40,486 bases of DNA from Candidatus Zixiibacteriota bacterium (GTDB lineage: Bacteria; Zixibacteria; MSB-5A5; GN15; FEB-12). Positions 32,589-40,486 of the stretch are shown here, piece by piece. Numbering within the stretch: position 1 is the stretch's first letter; each line of letters starts with the position of its first letter. The stretch is from positions 69,271 through 109,756 of the forward strand of contig JAJRXM010000039.1 of assembly GCA_024276275.1 (NCBI GenBank). Reading direction: 5' to 3'. The translations under genes and the position numbers were made by a program. Below the pieces are notes generated by a model. It was given only the letters and a program-made list of their open reading frames with translations. It was not told the DNA's origin and did no database searches.

Positions 32589-33713
32589 TTAGAATCTTCT
32601 TACTACTACCGTTATTGTTACAGATAAGCTACCGCTACTACTGCCGGACCCGTCACCGGAATTACCTATTGCTTGCTGATAGGAACCTGCAATAGACCGT
32701 GTCATCAAGTCAAATCCAACTAAATAAAATGTGCTATTAAATGTAACTGAGGATTGACCTGAAACAGGCATATTGTCATTAGAGTGAAAAGAGTCTTCAA
32801 AAGCAGAAAATGAGAATGGAACAGCGGTAGTAAAAAGAGTAGCAAAACAAGTTGATGTATGAATATATAATACGGCTTGAACTTGTGAACCTGCTCTTGA
32901 GATGTCTGTACCGCTTGATGATGCTGAACCTGTTGCTTCCCACGATACAGTAATTTCAACAGAGTCTCTGTCCGGGTTGTCAAATTGGAGAACAAACGGG
33001 TATGTTGTACTTTGAGCGTCAACATTTATTATGCCAAAATTAGAAGAACCGGGAGTTGGAGCATTAACTGTTGCCGATGTTGTTAAAATTACAGTATTTG
33101 TTGTTCTTGTAAATGTAAGAGTTTGATCAACCGATGCAGAACCGCCACCTGCCGAGGCAGCAGCAGATTTTGAGTAACCGTTTTCGATGTCTGTTGAAAT
33201 CAACTTACAGCCGTCAGTTGTATACTCGGAACCATTTCCCGGGTCACTATTAGAATTTGATTCAGTAAACGATGACCCGTCAATAGTAGCTCCGGCAGAA
33301 GTTTTTACTGAACTAAGGTTTAATCTACCATAAATTTTGTAATAGAATCTTGACAGTGCTTGATATGTAATATCGACCGATACTATTTTATTTTCTTCAA
33401 CAAGTATAGTTTGAGACTCGGTTGTCGTTTGTACTGTGTCACCCGAAGTGTCTACTACATCAGAAGTAGTTACCGTATATGTTCCTATTTCCAAACTGTC
33501 GAGTAATGTGTCTTTTGTTATATGATTATTATAACTATTCGGTCCGGATATGTTAATGTCAGCATTCAGACCGGCAGTAAGGCCACTGATAGAAATAAGT
33601 AAACTGCCTAATTTCTTTGGTGATTGATTATTGGGTGTTGTCGGATTGCCACTGTTTCCACAAGAGAGGAAGAATAATATTGTTAGCGTAAATAATATAT
33701 ATAGTTTTTTCAT
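32589..33713 (-). CDS. Modular lipoprotein with one PEGA-like domain
   Basis: 374 residues with a lipoprotein signal (lipobox FLSC, Cys18) and a TTPNNQ linker. Residues about 33-120 form a domain that is about 70 percent identical to the first domain of the next gene upstream: SGLTAGLNADINISGPNSY, LLDSLEIGTYTVT, SQTILVEENK. It resembles PEGA-type surface domains. The C-terminal 240 residues are Ser/Gly/Thr-rich and correspond only loosely to the paralogue (GIINVDAQSTTYPFVLQFDN). It ends SVTITVVVRRF. The two genes are adjacent in the same direction with 16 bases between the proposed frames. Function unknown. Confidence 0.75.
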   Translation of the reverse strand: MKKLYILFTLTILFFLSCGNSGNPTTPNNQSPKKLGSLLISISGLTAGLNADINISGPNSYNNHITKDTLLDSLEIGTYTVTTSDVVDTSGDTVQTTTESQTILVEENKIVSVDITYQALSRFYYKIYGRLNLSSVKTSAGATIDGSSFTESNSNSDPGNGSEYTTDGCKLISTDIENGYSKSAAASAGGGSASVDQTLTFTRTTNTVILTTSATVNAPTPGSSNFGIINVDAQSTTYPFVLQFDNPDRDSVEITVSWEATGSASSSGTDISRAGSQVQAVLYIHTSTCFATLFTTAVPFSFSAFEDSFHSNDNMPVSGQSSVTFNSTFYLVGFDLMTRSIAGSYQQAIGNSGDGSGSSSGSLSVTITVVVRRF

Positions 33714-33729
33714 GACACATTTCTCTTAT

Positions 33730-33900
33730 TTATTTTTGTACTTTTTTTCTTTCTATCCAGATTTGTATATCCGTTGAAAGGGTAAACATGCTGGAGTATG
33801 AGAGTCTATCGACAATATAACTTGACCTAAGAAATCCATTTGCGGGTCTATAGAACTTAATAGAGAGAGTCGGAGTAGTTGATTCTATAATAACTGTATC
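33730..33900 (-). pseudogene. Hidden C-terminal end of the larger lipoprotein gene (other frame)
   Basis: After the frame change near 33900-33905 a second frame stays open for 56 codons (DTVIIESTTPTLSIKF, SSYIVDRLSYSSMFTLSTD, ending TDIQIWIERKKVQK) to TAA at 33730-33732, only 16 bases before the start of the next gene. The sequence has coding character and its ending resembles the C-terminus of the paralogue (LSVTITVVVRRF), so the gene probably extended here before a one-base insertion or two-base loss in GATAGATACA. Confidence 0.65.
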
Positions 33901-35950
33901 TATCTAGACTTATTTGGTTTGTTACTACAGAATCATTCCATGCTATAGCTCCTATTGATAATTGATCAACGGTATCGATAACAGCATATGCATTTGAGCA
34001 ATATGCATAGGAGTATGCAAGAGAACTACCGCATGCAATATAAATATCATCAGGTTCATTAACGGCAGAAAAATCAACCATGGCATTTCCCGTACCGCTT
34101 ACATGAATAAGTATTGTATCTTCAAACGGGTTGTTTATTTCAATTATTAGCGGTTCCAAAGTAAAGTCATTATAGACTTCATTATATTCAGAGTTTACAT
34201 GAAGTAAACCGTATCCATATTCTGAACAAGTCGGTTGGGAAGATTGTCCCTCTATTGTTTTAGAAATTGTAATTTCCCCTAATGATTTATCAACTGCAAT
34301 ATCTTCAGAGATAGAACCTGATGAAAAAGAACCGCCTATTTCATAAAACTTAGATGAAGCTGTCTCAGTAATATCAGCATTAATTACTGTACATATATCG
34401 TATACATAACCGCCTTCAATATTTGAAACAGTATCGGAGTAAAACATGAGCCTTTCCTCATTACCTTCACATTGATCTCTATAAAAGAGCCGTTGTCTCG
34501 GAAACTTCGGGTCTGAAATCACTTTAAAAGAATATCCTTTATATTCAATCTGAATGTCGGTCACGTTTCCGGCGGTAACATTTACTTGAATAGAATCAGG
34601 GTCCGGGAATAAAGAATCTATACCGTTAGGGATAACAGGTGAAGATATGATTGTATAAACGTCTGGTGTAAGAGAATCTAAAGACTCACTTCCGTTTAGC
34701 ACCCAAACTTCGTTATGAGTATTATTTATTATAATTTCTGCATCATTTAAACTATCAGGTAAACCTACAGAAACGATATTTAGAAAACCGAATTTGGGAG
34801 TATATCCTATTGGTTGGGCAATAGTTGTTTCTCCACCACCGACATCAACTGTTTGATATTTGGGCTTAGCTATCCACGTCTGTCCGTCTGGAGCAGTTAA
34901 ATCCCATGCAGTAATAGTATAAGTACCTTCTTCAACGGAGTCTATCAGATAAGAGCCGTCAAATTGATATGTACCTAAAGTCGCAACACTTATTTCAGCA
35001 GAAACATCATTCGGTAGTCCATAGGCTTGCAAGAAAATCTTTCCAAGCCGTGGGAAATAATCAACTGTAATTGCAGATGTGTTTTGATGAGCAACAAATA
35101 CCTGCTGGTAATAATGTTGTGGACGGTAAATATCTCCGTTATTTAGTGTAACATCAATTGCTTCAACTGTATATTGACCCTCTCCTAAGGAATCTATAAG
35201 ACCGCTCTTTTTAATTTCTACATATTCACCGTTAGCAGGTACCCAGGTTGATTTATATACTTTGATAAATCCTTCTTCACCTGAAGGGAGTCCCTCGACA
35301 TTGACCTGTAAACTTCCTATCGCTTCAACATAAGTTATTACAATATTTGTAGTAATCCCTCCGGTAATTGTAACATATATTGTATCAGTATCCGGAACAT
35401 AAAGCCGGTCGTCTAAAGTAGAAACAGAAGCTGTTATAAATGTGTAATTACCTGCTAATATTGAACTAATGATAATTGATTCGGAAATTTCACTATACAA
35501 ATAATGGTCAGATTTCAGCAGACGGGCATAGCCGGTGACTCCATTGGGAAGACCGTTTATAGTAACAGAAAGAGAACCGTATTGAGTTTGAACCGCCTGA
35601 TAGGTAACTGAAATTGAAGCAGTTTTATTTTCTTCGACAAGAATAGTTTGAGACGGAGTAGTAGTTTGTATTGTGTCGCCGGAAGTATCGACAACAGCTG
35701 ATGCAGTAATTGTATATGTACCTACTTCCAAACTATCCAGCAGAGTTCCGTTTGTTAGATGTTTACTGTAATTGTTAGGTCCTGCGACATTAATATCAGC
35801 ATTCAGGCCGACAGTTAATCCACTGACAGCTATGAGTAAACGGCCTAATTGCTTGGTCGGTTGATTGTTAGGTGTAGTAGGGTTATCGCTTGGTCCACAA
35901 GAAAGGAAAAAAATGCCAAGCAGTATTAGAATAATATAGAGTTTTTTCAT
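33857..35950 (-). CDS. Modular lipoprotein with repeated PEGA-like domains, frameshifted near the end
   Basis: 697 residues. The signal peptide ends in a lipobox (FLSC, Cys18), followed by the TTPNNQ linker. At least four to five related beta-sandwich domains of about 85-95 residues follow, each starting with a line like GSLSVTINGLPNGV, GSLQVNVEGLPSGEEG, GKIFLQAYGLPNDVSA or GFLNIVSVGLPDSLND and ending in a YTI/YTV segment (e.g. LLDSLEVGTYTITA). This pattern fits PEGA-type domains. The first 120 residues match the shorter paralogue at 32589 while the rest diverges, suggesting module shuffling. The printed frame stops at 33857, but the coding signal continues in the other frame to 33730. Substrate or ligand unknown. 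Confidence 0.75.
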   Translation of the reverse strand: MKKLYIILILLGIFFLSCGPSDNPTTPNNQPTKQLGRLLIAVSGLTVGLNADINVAGPNNYSKHLTNGTLLDSLEVGTYTITASAVVDTSGDTIQTTTPSQTILVEENKTASISVTYQAVQTQYGSLSVTINGLPNGVTGYARLLKSDHYLYSEISESIIISSILAGNYTFITASVSTLDDRLYVPDTDTIYVTITGGITTNIVITYVEAIGSLQVNVEGLPSGEEGFIKVYKSTWVPANGEYVEIKKSGLIDSLGEGQYTVEAIDVTLNNGDIYRPQHYYQQVFVAHQNTSAITVDYFPRLGKIFLQAYGLPNDVSAEISVATLGTYQFDGSYLIDSVEEGTYTITAWDLTAPDGQTWIAKPKYQTVDVGGGETTIAQPIGYTPKFGFLNIVSVGLPDSLNDAEIIINNTHNEVWVLNGSESLDSLTPDVYTIISSPVIPNGIDSLFPDPDSIQVNVTAGNVTDIQIEYKGYSFKVISDPKFPRQRLFYRDQCEGNEERLMFYSDTVSNIEGGYVYDICTVINADITETASSKFYEIGGSFSSGSISEDIAVDKSLGEITISKTIEGQSSQPTCSEYGYGLLHVNSEYNEVYNDFTLEPLIIEINNPFEDTILIHVSGTGNAMVDFSAVNEPDDIYIACGSSLAYSYAYCSNAYAVIDTVDQLSIGAIAWNDSVVTNQISLDRYSYYRINYSDSLY

Positions 35951-36092
35951 AATGCTTTTTCCTCAATAAATATCACTAATGATTCCTATATATGAGAAAA
36001 TTCAGAGCCGATAACTATTTTATAGGATATAAAGCAACTATAATATATATAAATATGTCTATTTTGTCAAGAATTCTGTCTGTCTATTGCTG

Positions 36093-36120
36093 TTGACAAA
36101 ATCAAAATAAATGATACATT
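36093..36120 (+). promoter_or_regulatory. Promoter before the DUF512-der operon
   Basis: TTGACA (36093-36098), 16 bases, TACATT (36115-36120). The -10 is identical to that before glyA. It lies 60 bases ahead of the ATG at 36180. Confidence 0.55.
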
Positions 36121-36179
36121 GGGGGACTAAAAAAAAGTATTAGTATTACTATATTCATTTATCATAACGTAAGGTTAGT

Positions 36180-37463
36180 ATGAAAATCACCGCAGTTGAA
36201 CCGGATTCACCTCTTTTTGGTTATGTCCGTCCAGGCTATACAATTAAATCTGTAAACGGTAGTTCTATTCTTGATTCTATAGATTTTCGTTTCAAGACTA
36301 CTGTTGAGCAGATTTCTATAGTTTTTGCAGATACAAAAGGGAAAGAGATTGCCTTTGAATTTGAAGAGCAGTATGTCGGAGATTTAGGACTGACTTTAGA
36401 TGATGGGAAAATTAAAGTTTGCCGTAATAGCTGTATTTTCTGTTTTGTGCATCAGCAGCCAAAAGGAATGAGACAAGCTTTATATATTAAAGATGAGGAT
36501 TACCGTCTTTCGTTTACTCACGGGAATTTTGTTACTCTTTCAAATACTACACAGGAAGATCTCGATAGAATTATAGAGCAACGATTATCACCGATATATG
36601 TTTCAGTACACGCTTCTGATGATACTCTTCGCCGCTGTATGTTAAAAAATGAAAAGCTTGCTCCAATCATACCTACATTAAAATATCTGACTCAAAATGG
36701 AATTACTGTACATACTCAGGTTGTGTTATGTCCCGGGGTAAATGATGGAATCTATCTAGAAAAAACAATTGATCAGCTCTCTGAACTTTGTCCGGATGTA
36801 GAAACATTGGCAGTCGTTCCGGTCGGGCTGACTAAATACAGAGAGCATCTTCCCAATTTACGAAATTATAAACCGGATGAAGCTGCAGAAATTATTGATT
36901 ATATAGAAAAAAGACAAAACAAGTTTTTAGAAAAGCAAGGTACTCGTTTTGTATGGGCTTCAGATGAGTTTTATGTCGAAGCAAAACGACCGTTTCCGGC
37001 TCGATATACTTATGAGGAAATGTCTCAATTTGAAAACGGTATTGGGATGGTTCGAGAATTTATTACAATGTTTAACTATCGTAAATCAAAATTGAAATCA
37101 TTACAATCTAAAAAACGGGTTCTCTTTTTAACCGGATATTCGGCATTTCCATTTTTGACCGAAGAAATTTTACCGTATGTAAAAAATGAGTTGAATCTAA
37201 ACTTAGAAATTTTGCCGGTTGAAAATCAGTTTTGGGGTAAGATGGTTACAGTCTCAGGATTACTAACCGGACAGGATATGCTCAGACAAGCTCGGATACA
37301 TCAAGATGAATTTGATACTGTAATCCTTCCTCCCAACTGTATTAACAATGACGATCTCTTTTTAGATAATCTTTCTTTAAAACAGTTTACGACCGCCCTT
37401 AACAAAGAGGTTGTTATCGGACAATATAATTTAGCAGAAACTTTAAAAGAGGTCTTCAATTGA
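36180..37463 (+). CDS. DUF512 radical SAM-like iron-sulfur protein
   Basis: 427 residues of a family found in Clostridia, cyanobacteria and several other phyla. An N-terminal PDZ-like domain (ITAVEPDSPLFGYVRPGY) is followed by a Cys cluster CRNSCIFCFV (pattern C-x3-C-x2-C, a radical SAM-type iron-sulfur ligand), HGNFVTLSNTTQEDLDRI and IYVSVHASDD, then the C-terminal DUF512 region (FLTGYSAFPFLTEEI). The reaction is unknown. In Clostridia this gene commonly sits next to der, as it does here, with a four-base overlap. The TACATT promoter pair is upstream. Confidence 0.88.
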   Translation: MKITAVEPDSPLFGYVRPGYTIKSVNGSSILDSIDFRFKTTVEQISIVFADTKGKEIAFEFEEQYVGDLGLTLDDGKIKVCRNSCIFCFVHQQPKGMRQALYIKDEDYRLSFTHGNFVTLSNTTQEDLDRIIEQRLSPIYVSVHASDDTLRRCMLKNEKLAPIIPTLKYLTQNGITVHTQVVLCPGVNDGIYLEKTIDQLSELCPDVETLAVVPVGLTKYREHLPNLRNYKPDEAAEIIDYIEKRQNKFLEKQGTRFVWASDEFYVEAKRPFPARYTYEEMSQFENGIGMVREFITMFNYRKSKLKSLQSKKRVLFLTGYSAFPFLTEEILPYVKNELNLNLEILPVENQFWGKMVTVSGLLTGQDMLRQARIHQDEFDTVILPPNCINNDDLFLDNLSLKQFTTALNKEVVIGQYNLAETLKEVFN

Positions 37464-38773
37464 AAATCCCTACCGTTGCTATAATAGGACGTCCAAATGT
37501 CGGCAAGTCATCACTGTTTAACAGGTTTTTACAAAAACGTATAGCAGTAGTAGATGAACAACCGGGTGTGACTCGTGATAGAAATTATGCCGTTTGTGAT
37601 TGGGCAGGACGAGAATTTTATCTGATAGATACGGGTGGTATTGTACCTGACTCCTCTGATTTAATGGAAAAACTTATCACCGACCAAACAGATTTTGCAA
37701 TACATGAATCTGATTTAATTCTTCTGGTTGTAGATTCACAAATTGGGATAGACTCGGTAGACCTTAAAATTGCCAAATCTCTCAAAAGAGAGAAAAAAAG
37801 ATGTCTGTTGATTTCTAACAAAGTTGATAATCAAGATTTAGAACTGCAAATTTATGAATTTATGAAACTTGGCTTGGGTGAACCTGTTCCTGTTTCAGCG
37901 ACTATCGGACTGGGTGTCGGTGAATTGCTTGATAAGCTCGTTGATGCTCTGCCTGAGTTAGATGATAGCAGAGCCGCTGACGACGATGCTATTCGTATTG
38001 CATTAGTAGGTCGTCCGAATGTAGGGAAGTCTTCATTTATCAATAAACTAATCGGTCAGGATAGATTGATAGTTACACCGATTGCAGGAACTACCCGTGA
38101 TGCTGTGGACACACCTTTTGAGTACGACGGTGTAAACTATACTCTGATTGATACAGCCGGGTTACGACGAAAATATAAAGTACAGGAGTCAGTTGAGTTT
38201 TATACAAATTTAAGAACTGACAGAGCATTGGAATCCTCTGATGTCGCCTTGATTTTAATTGATGCCGGCGATAAACTTTCCAGCCAAGACCAACGGATTT
38301 TGGATAAAGTTATCTCGATGCGTCGTCCTGCGATTATTGCAATCAACAAATGGGACCTTATTGAAAAGGATACTCATACTGCCGATGCATTTTCAAGAGA
38401 AATCAAAGATATAATCTCTATGTATTCATACCTTCCTCTTATATATATATCAGCAAAAACAGGGCAAAGGCTTGGCAAAGTAATCTCATTATTGAAAGAA
38501 GTTTATGAAGAAAATAACAGACGAATTCAAACTCCTGAGCTCAATGATTTTTTGGAAAGGGTAACAAATCGCACTCATCCTCCTGCCAAAAAAGGAAAAT
38601 ATATTCGTTTTTATTATCTGACACAGTCAGAGGTTGGACCGCCGACTTTCATCTTTTTCTCTAATTTCCCTGAACTTGTAGATAAAGCATACATAAACTA
38701 TCTCTCGAACCAACTCCGTAAAGAGTTTGGCTTTCAAGGGGTTCCGATTCGCCTTAAGTTTAAAAAGAGATAA
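37460..38773 (+). CDS. der: Ribosome biogenesis GTPase Der (EngA)
   Basis: 437 residues with two consecutive GTPase domains and a C-terminal KH-like domain, the full Der layout. It assists assembly of the 50S subunit. Walker A GRPNVGKSSLFNRF occurs at residue 10, and again as VGRPNVGKSSFINKL in the second domain; both have DTGG/DTAG (LIDTGGIVPD and LIDTAGLRRK) and NKVD/NKWD motifs. The TTG start at 37460 overlaps the upstream stop (TTGA); a downstream ATG would truncate the first P-loop. Essential in most bacteria. Confidence 0.96.
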   Translation: MKIPTVAIIGRPNVGKSSLFNRFLQKRIAVVDEQPGVTRDRNYAVCDWAGREFYLIDTGGIVPDSSDLMEKLITDQTDFAIHESDLILLVVDSQIGIDSVDLKIAKSLKREKKRCLLISNKVDNQDLELQIYEFMKLGLGEPVPVSATIGLGVGELLDKLVDALPELDDSRAADDDAIRIALVGRPNVGKSSFINKLIGQDRLIVTPIAGTTRDAVDTPFEYDGVNYTLIDTAGLRRKYKVQESVEFYTNLRTDRALESSDVALILIDAGDKLSSQDQRILDKVISMRRPAIIAINKWDLIEKDTHTADAFSREIKDIISMYSYLPLIYISAKTGQRLGKVISLLKEVYEENNRRIQTPELNDFLERVTNRTHPPAKKGKYIRFYYLTQSEVGPPTFIFFSNFPELVDKAYINYLSNQLRKEFGFQGVPIRLKFKKR

Positions 38774-38871
38774 CGGCACCTGTTTTAATATCTCAATAAT
38801 TCTTCGGAAATATTACAGAAATATCCCCGATTTTATCAGTTTTTTCCGTTTCATGCCGATACAACGGTATT

Positions 38872-39048
38872 ATGGAAACATTACAAACTCTAGAAAATAA
38901 ATATGATGATTTAGAAGGTCGGTTTGCTGAACATAAAGCGAATCTGCAAGACCTTGCTACCATGGGAACGGTGATTACATCAATCCATGAGATTAACTCC
39001 GTTTTGTCAGTTGTTATGGAGATGTCAATTCGTTTAGTGAATGGCTAA
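38872..39048 (+). pseudogene. N-terminal fragment of an RsbU-type phosphatase cut by in-frame TAA
   Basis: From ATG 38872 an open frame encodes 58 residues (METLQTLENKYDDLEGRFAE ... IHEINSVLSVVMEMSIRLVNG) of coiled-coil then GAF-like sequence, and ends at TAA 39046-39048. The same frame then continues without another stop to 40164 (VGGILLHENDEFIGKASWG), so the TAA interrupts one gene. In the expected GAF domain this position would typically be Glu (GAA), so a single G-to-T change would explain it. The ATG has no strong RBS. Confidence 0.65.
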
Positions 39049-39132
39049 GTCGGTGGAATTCTTTTACATGAAAATGATGAATTTATTGGAAAAGCATCGT
39101 GGGGTGTTAATCAGGAATTTCTCAAAACGCTC

Positions 39133-40164
39133 ATGTATGAAGAGGATGTTGATTTAGCATCTCATTGTTTTACAAATCGTGAAACAGTTATTTTACAAAG
39201 TCTCGGAGTCCAATCGGATGATGGGATGACTCTCAATTCAATAATTTGTGCTCCGATACAAACGTCGAAAACATGTTATGGTACCATAATCATAATAAAT
39301 AAAACAGATGGTTCCGATTATAACAAAGATGATCAAGAAATGCTTGAGATGCTTCTTTCGTTTGTTGCAGTAGCGATTGAAAATTCAATTTTAATGAAGG
39401 AGAGATTGGAACGTCAAAAAATTGAACAAGAGATGTTAATTGCAAAACAGATTCAAGAAACAATCCTCCCACAGGATATTGATTGTATCGAAGGTGCCGA
39501 GATTGGTGCTGTTTATTTTCCGGCTCGTGATGTCGGTGGTGACTTTTATGATGTTGTAAAATTAGAGGGGAACAAATTTGTCATAATTATGGGCGATGTT
39601 TCCAACAAAGGTGTTCCGGCGGCACTTGTGATGTCGGCAACATCTGCAATTATAAAGTCGACCCTCAAACAAAATAATGATATTAGTATAGCCGAACTTG
39701 CTGAAACTACAAATGTACTCCTATCCAACGAAATAATAAAAGAGAGAGAAATGTTTGTAACTCTCTTTTTCTGTAAATTTGATTTTGATGAAATGAAAAT
39801 TACATTTTGTAATGCCGGTCATTTGCCGGGGTTATTCTATGATAATACTGAACATAAAATTATTGAACTCGCTGTCGGCGGTCCTATTATCGGTCAATTT
39901 CCTGAGATAAAATATAAACAAGGCGAACAACCGTTTAAAAAAGGTGATAGGTTATTCTTGTTTACTGACGGTCTGACTGAAGCAGCCGATGATACAGGAC
40001 AATTATTCGGAAGAGAAAGAGCAGAACAGGTGTTTTCAATTGAATATCATCTTCCTCCAAAAGAATTTTGCTTAAAAGTAAAAGAGTGGATTGACAACTT
40101 TACTGAAGGTTGTGCTGAAGATATGGTAGATGATTTCACAATTTTACAGGTTAAGGCGGTTTAA
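39133..40164 (+). CDS. RsbU/SpoIIE-type PP2C phosphatase with GAF domain, after internal stop
   Basis: 343 residues as read from ATG 39133, but the frame is open back to 39049 and linked to the fragment at 38872, giving a gene of 430 codons. The remaining GAF domain (SIICAPIQTSKTCYGTIIII) is followed by a helix (KQIQETILPQ) and a complete PP2C SpoIIE domain: PARDVGGDFYDVV, IMGDVSNKGVPAALVMSA, NAGHLPGLFYD, LFTDGLTEA and DDFTILQVK. Such phosphatases dephosphorylate anti-anti-sigma factors in stress and partner-switching systems. The next gene is an RsbW-like kinase, which fits. The 39133 ATG could start a shorter functional phosphatase. Confidence 0.85.
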   Translation: MYEEDVDLASHCFTNRETVILQSLGVQSDDGMTLNSIICAPIQTSKTCYGTIIIINKTDGSDYNKDDQEMLEMLLSFVAVAIENSILMKERLERQKIEQEMLIAKQIQETILPQDIDCIEGAEIGAVYFPARDVGGDFYDVVKLEGNKFVIIMGDVSNKGVPAALVMSATSAIIKSTLKQNNDISIAELAETTNVLLSNEIIKEREMFVTLFFCKFDFDEMKITFCNAGHLPGLFYDNTEHKIIELAVGGPIIGQFPEIKYKQGEQPFKKGDRLFLFTDGLTEAADDTGQLFGRERAEQVFSIEYHLPPKEFCLKVKEWIDNFTEGCAEDMVDDFTILQVKAV

Positions 40165-40165
40165 T

Positions 40166-40486
40166 ATGGCTTCTTACAGCTTTATATATCCATCTGTTTT
40201 GGATTCAGAAGAAAAAATGTTAAGCGACTTAGCATCTGTGTTAACTGAAAATATGATTTTGAATCCTGAAAGATATGGGTTCATGCTCGTAATATCAGAA
40301 GCGTTTACGAATGCTCTTCTGCATGGAAATCAGCTGAATCCTACCAAAAATATATATTTACACGTCGTTATTAAGCCAAATCAGCTAACTGCCGCCATTA
40401 TTGATGAAGGTGAATTAGGCTTACAGCAAATTCAGACAAAAAAACCGTCTGAACTATATGCTGCAAACGGTCGTGGAGTAGATTTA
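40166..40486 (+). CDS. RsbW/SpoIIAB-like anti-sigma kinase (partial at window edge)
   Basis: First 107 residues of a GHKL-type serine kinase that binds sigma factors or anti-anti-sigma factors. The N box is SEAFTNALLHGN, the G1 region is IIDEGELG, and the G2 region NGRGVDL is at the edge. It begins two bases after the phosphatase stop, forming a partner-switch pair. Both the C-terminal part and any sigma factor lie beyond the window. Confidence 0.9.
   Translation, partial: MASYSFIYPSVLDSEEKMLSDLASVLTENMILNPERYGFMLVISEAFTNALLHGNQLNPTKNIYLHVVIKPNQLTAAIIDEGELGLQQIQTKKPSELYAANGRGVDL

Noticed and set aside
5355-39048. TAA reassigned as a sense codon
   Set aside because: TAA ends many intact genes here (for example glnA at 481 and ilvE at 27285), so global recoding is excluded; the two internal TAA look like point mutations or errors.

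Overview
The window is a 40.5 kb piece of a low-GC, double-membrane bacterial chromosome. Several outer-membrane beta-barrel and lipoprotein genes, a Tat system gene, an octaheme cytochrome and a secreted protein ending in a dockerin-like repeat all point to a Gram-negative member of the FCB-type lineages. The C-terminal tail (paired CC motif, NVDGD..DISDLV..VAYMFQGG) resembles tails I associate with Zixibacteria-like genomes, but that placement is an inference. I see no rRNA, tRNA, transposase, integrase or CRISPR array.

Layout. 1-483: end of glutamine synthetase. 767-6077: secreted and surface proteins (frameshifted BNR/dockerin protein, small exported protein, DNRLRE-type lipoprotein with an Asp/His-rich tail cut by an in-frame TAA). 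6514-13349: a tight operon for a methylcrotonyl-CoA-type carboxylase (AtuA-like protein, CT subunit, methylglutaconyl-CoA hydratase, separate biotin carboxylase and BCCP), ending with a HEPN-like gene. 13453-15410: three exported beta-barrel proteins on the minus strand. 15642-20018: thiolase, 3-hydroxyacyl-CoA dehydrogenase and two acyl-CoA dehydrogenases (the second frameshifted), with a CRP-like site and -10 box upstream. 20320-21342: GNAT protein. 21603-24368 (minus): octaheme cytochrome, four-cluster ferredoxin and NrfD membrane subunit. 24557-27724: small membrane protein, MsrA, BioY, IlvE, RpiB. 28080-30897: PilZ protein, GlyA, thiamine-binding-like protein, CutA, NrdR. 31050-32574: beta-barrel protein and TatC. 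32589-35950 (minus): two related modular lipoproteins. 36180-40486: DUF512 radical SAM-like protein, Der GTPase, an RsbU-type phosphatase interrupted by TAA, and the start of an RsbW-like kinase.

How it fits together. IlvE, the biotin transporter BioY, the biotin-dependent carboxylase operon and the beta-oxidation-type operon together suggest leucine/branched-chain or short-chain acyl-CoA breakdown. Neither an isovaleryl-CoA dehydrogenase signature nor an HMG-CoA lyase is in the window.

Two features cut across the region. First, five genes are broken by a single lesion each (two inferred G losses in GGAT contexts, one +1/-2 shift, two GAA-to-TAA changes) while their neighbours look intact. 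Second, the intergenic spaces are full of short palindromic repeats, many starting with TGTAGG and several doubling as terminators.
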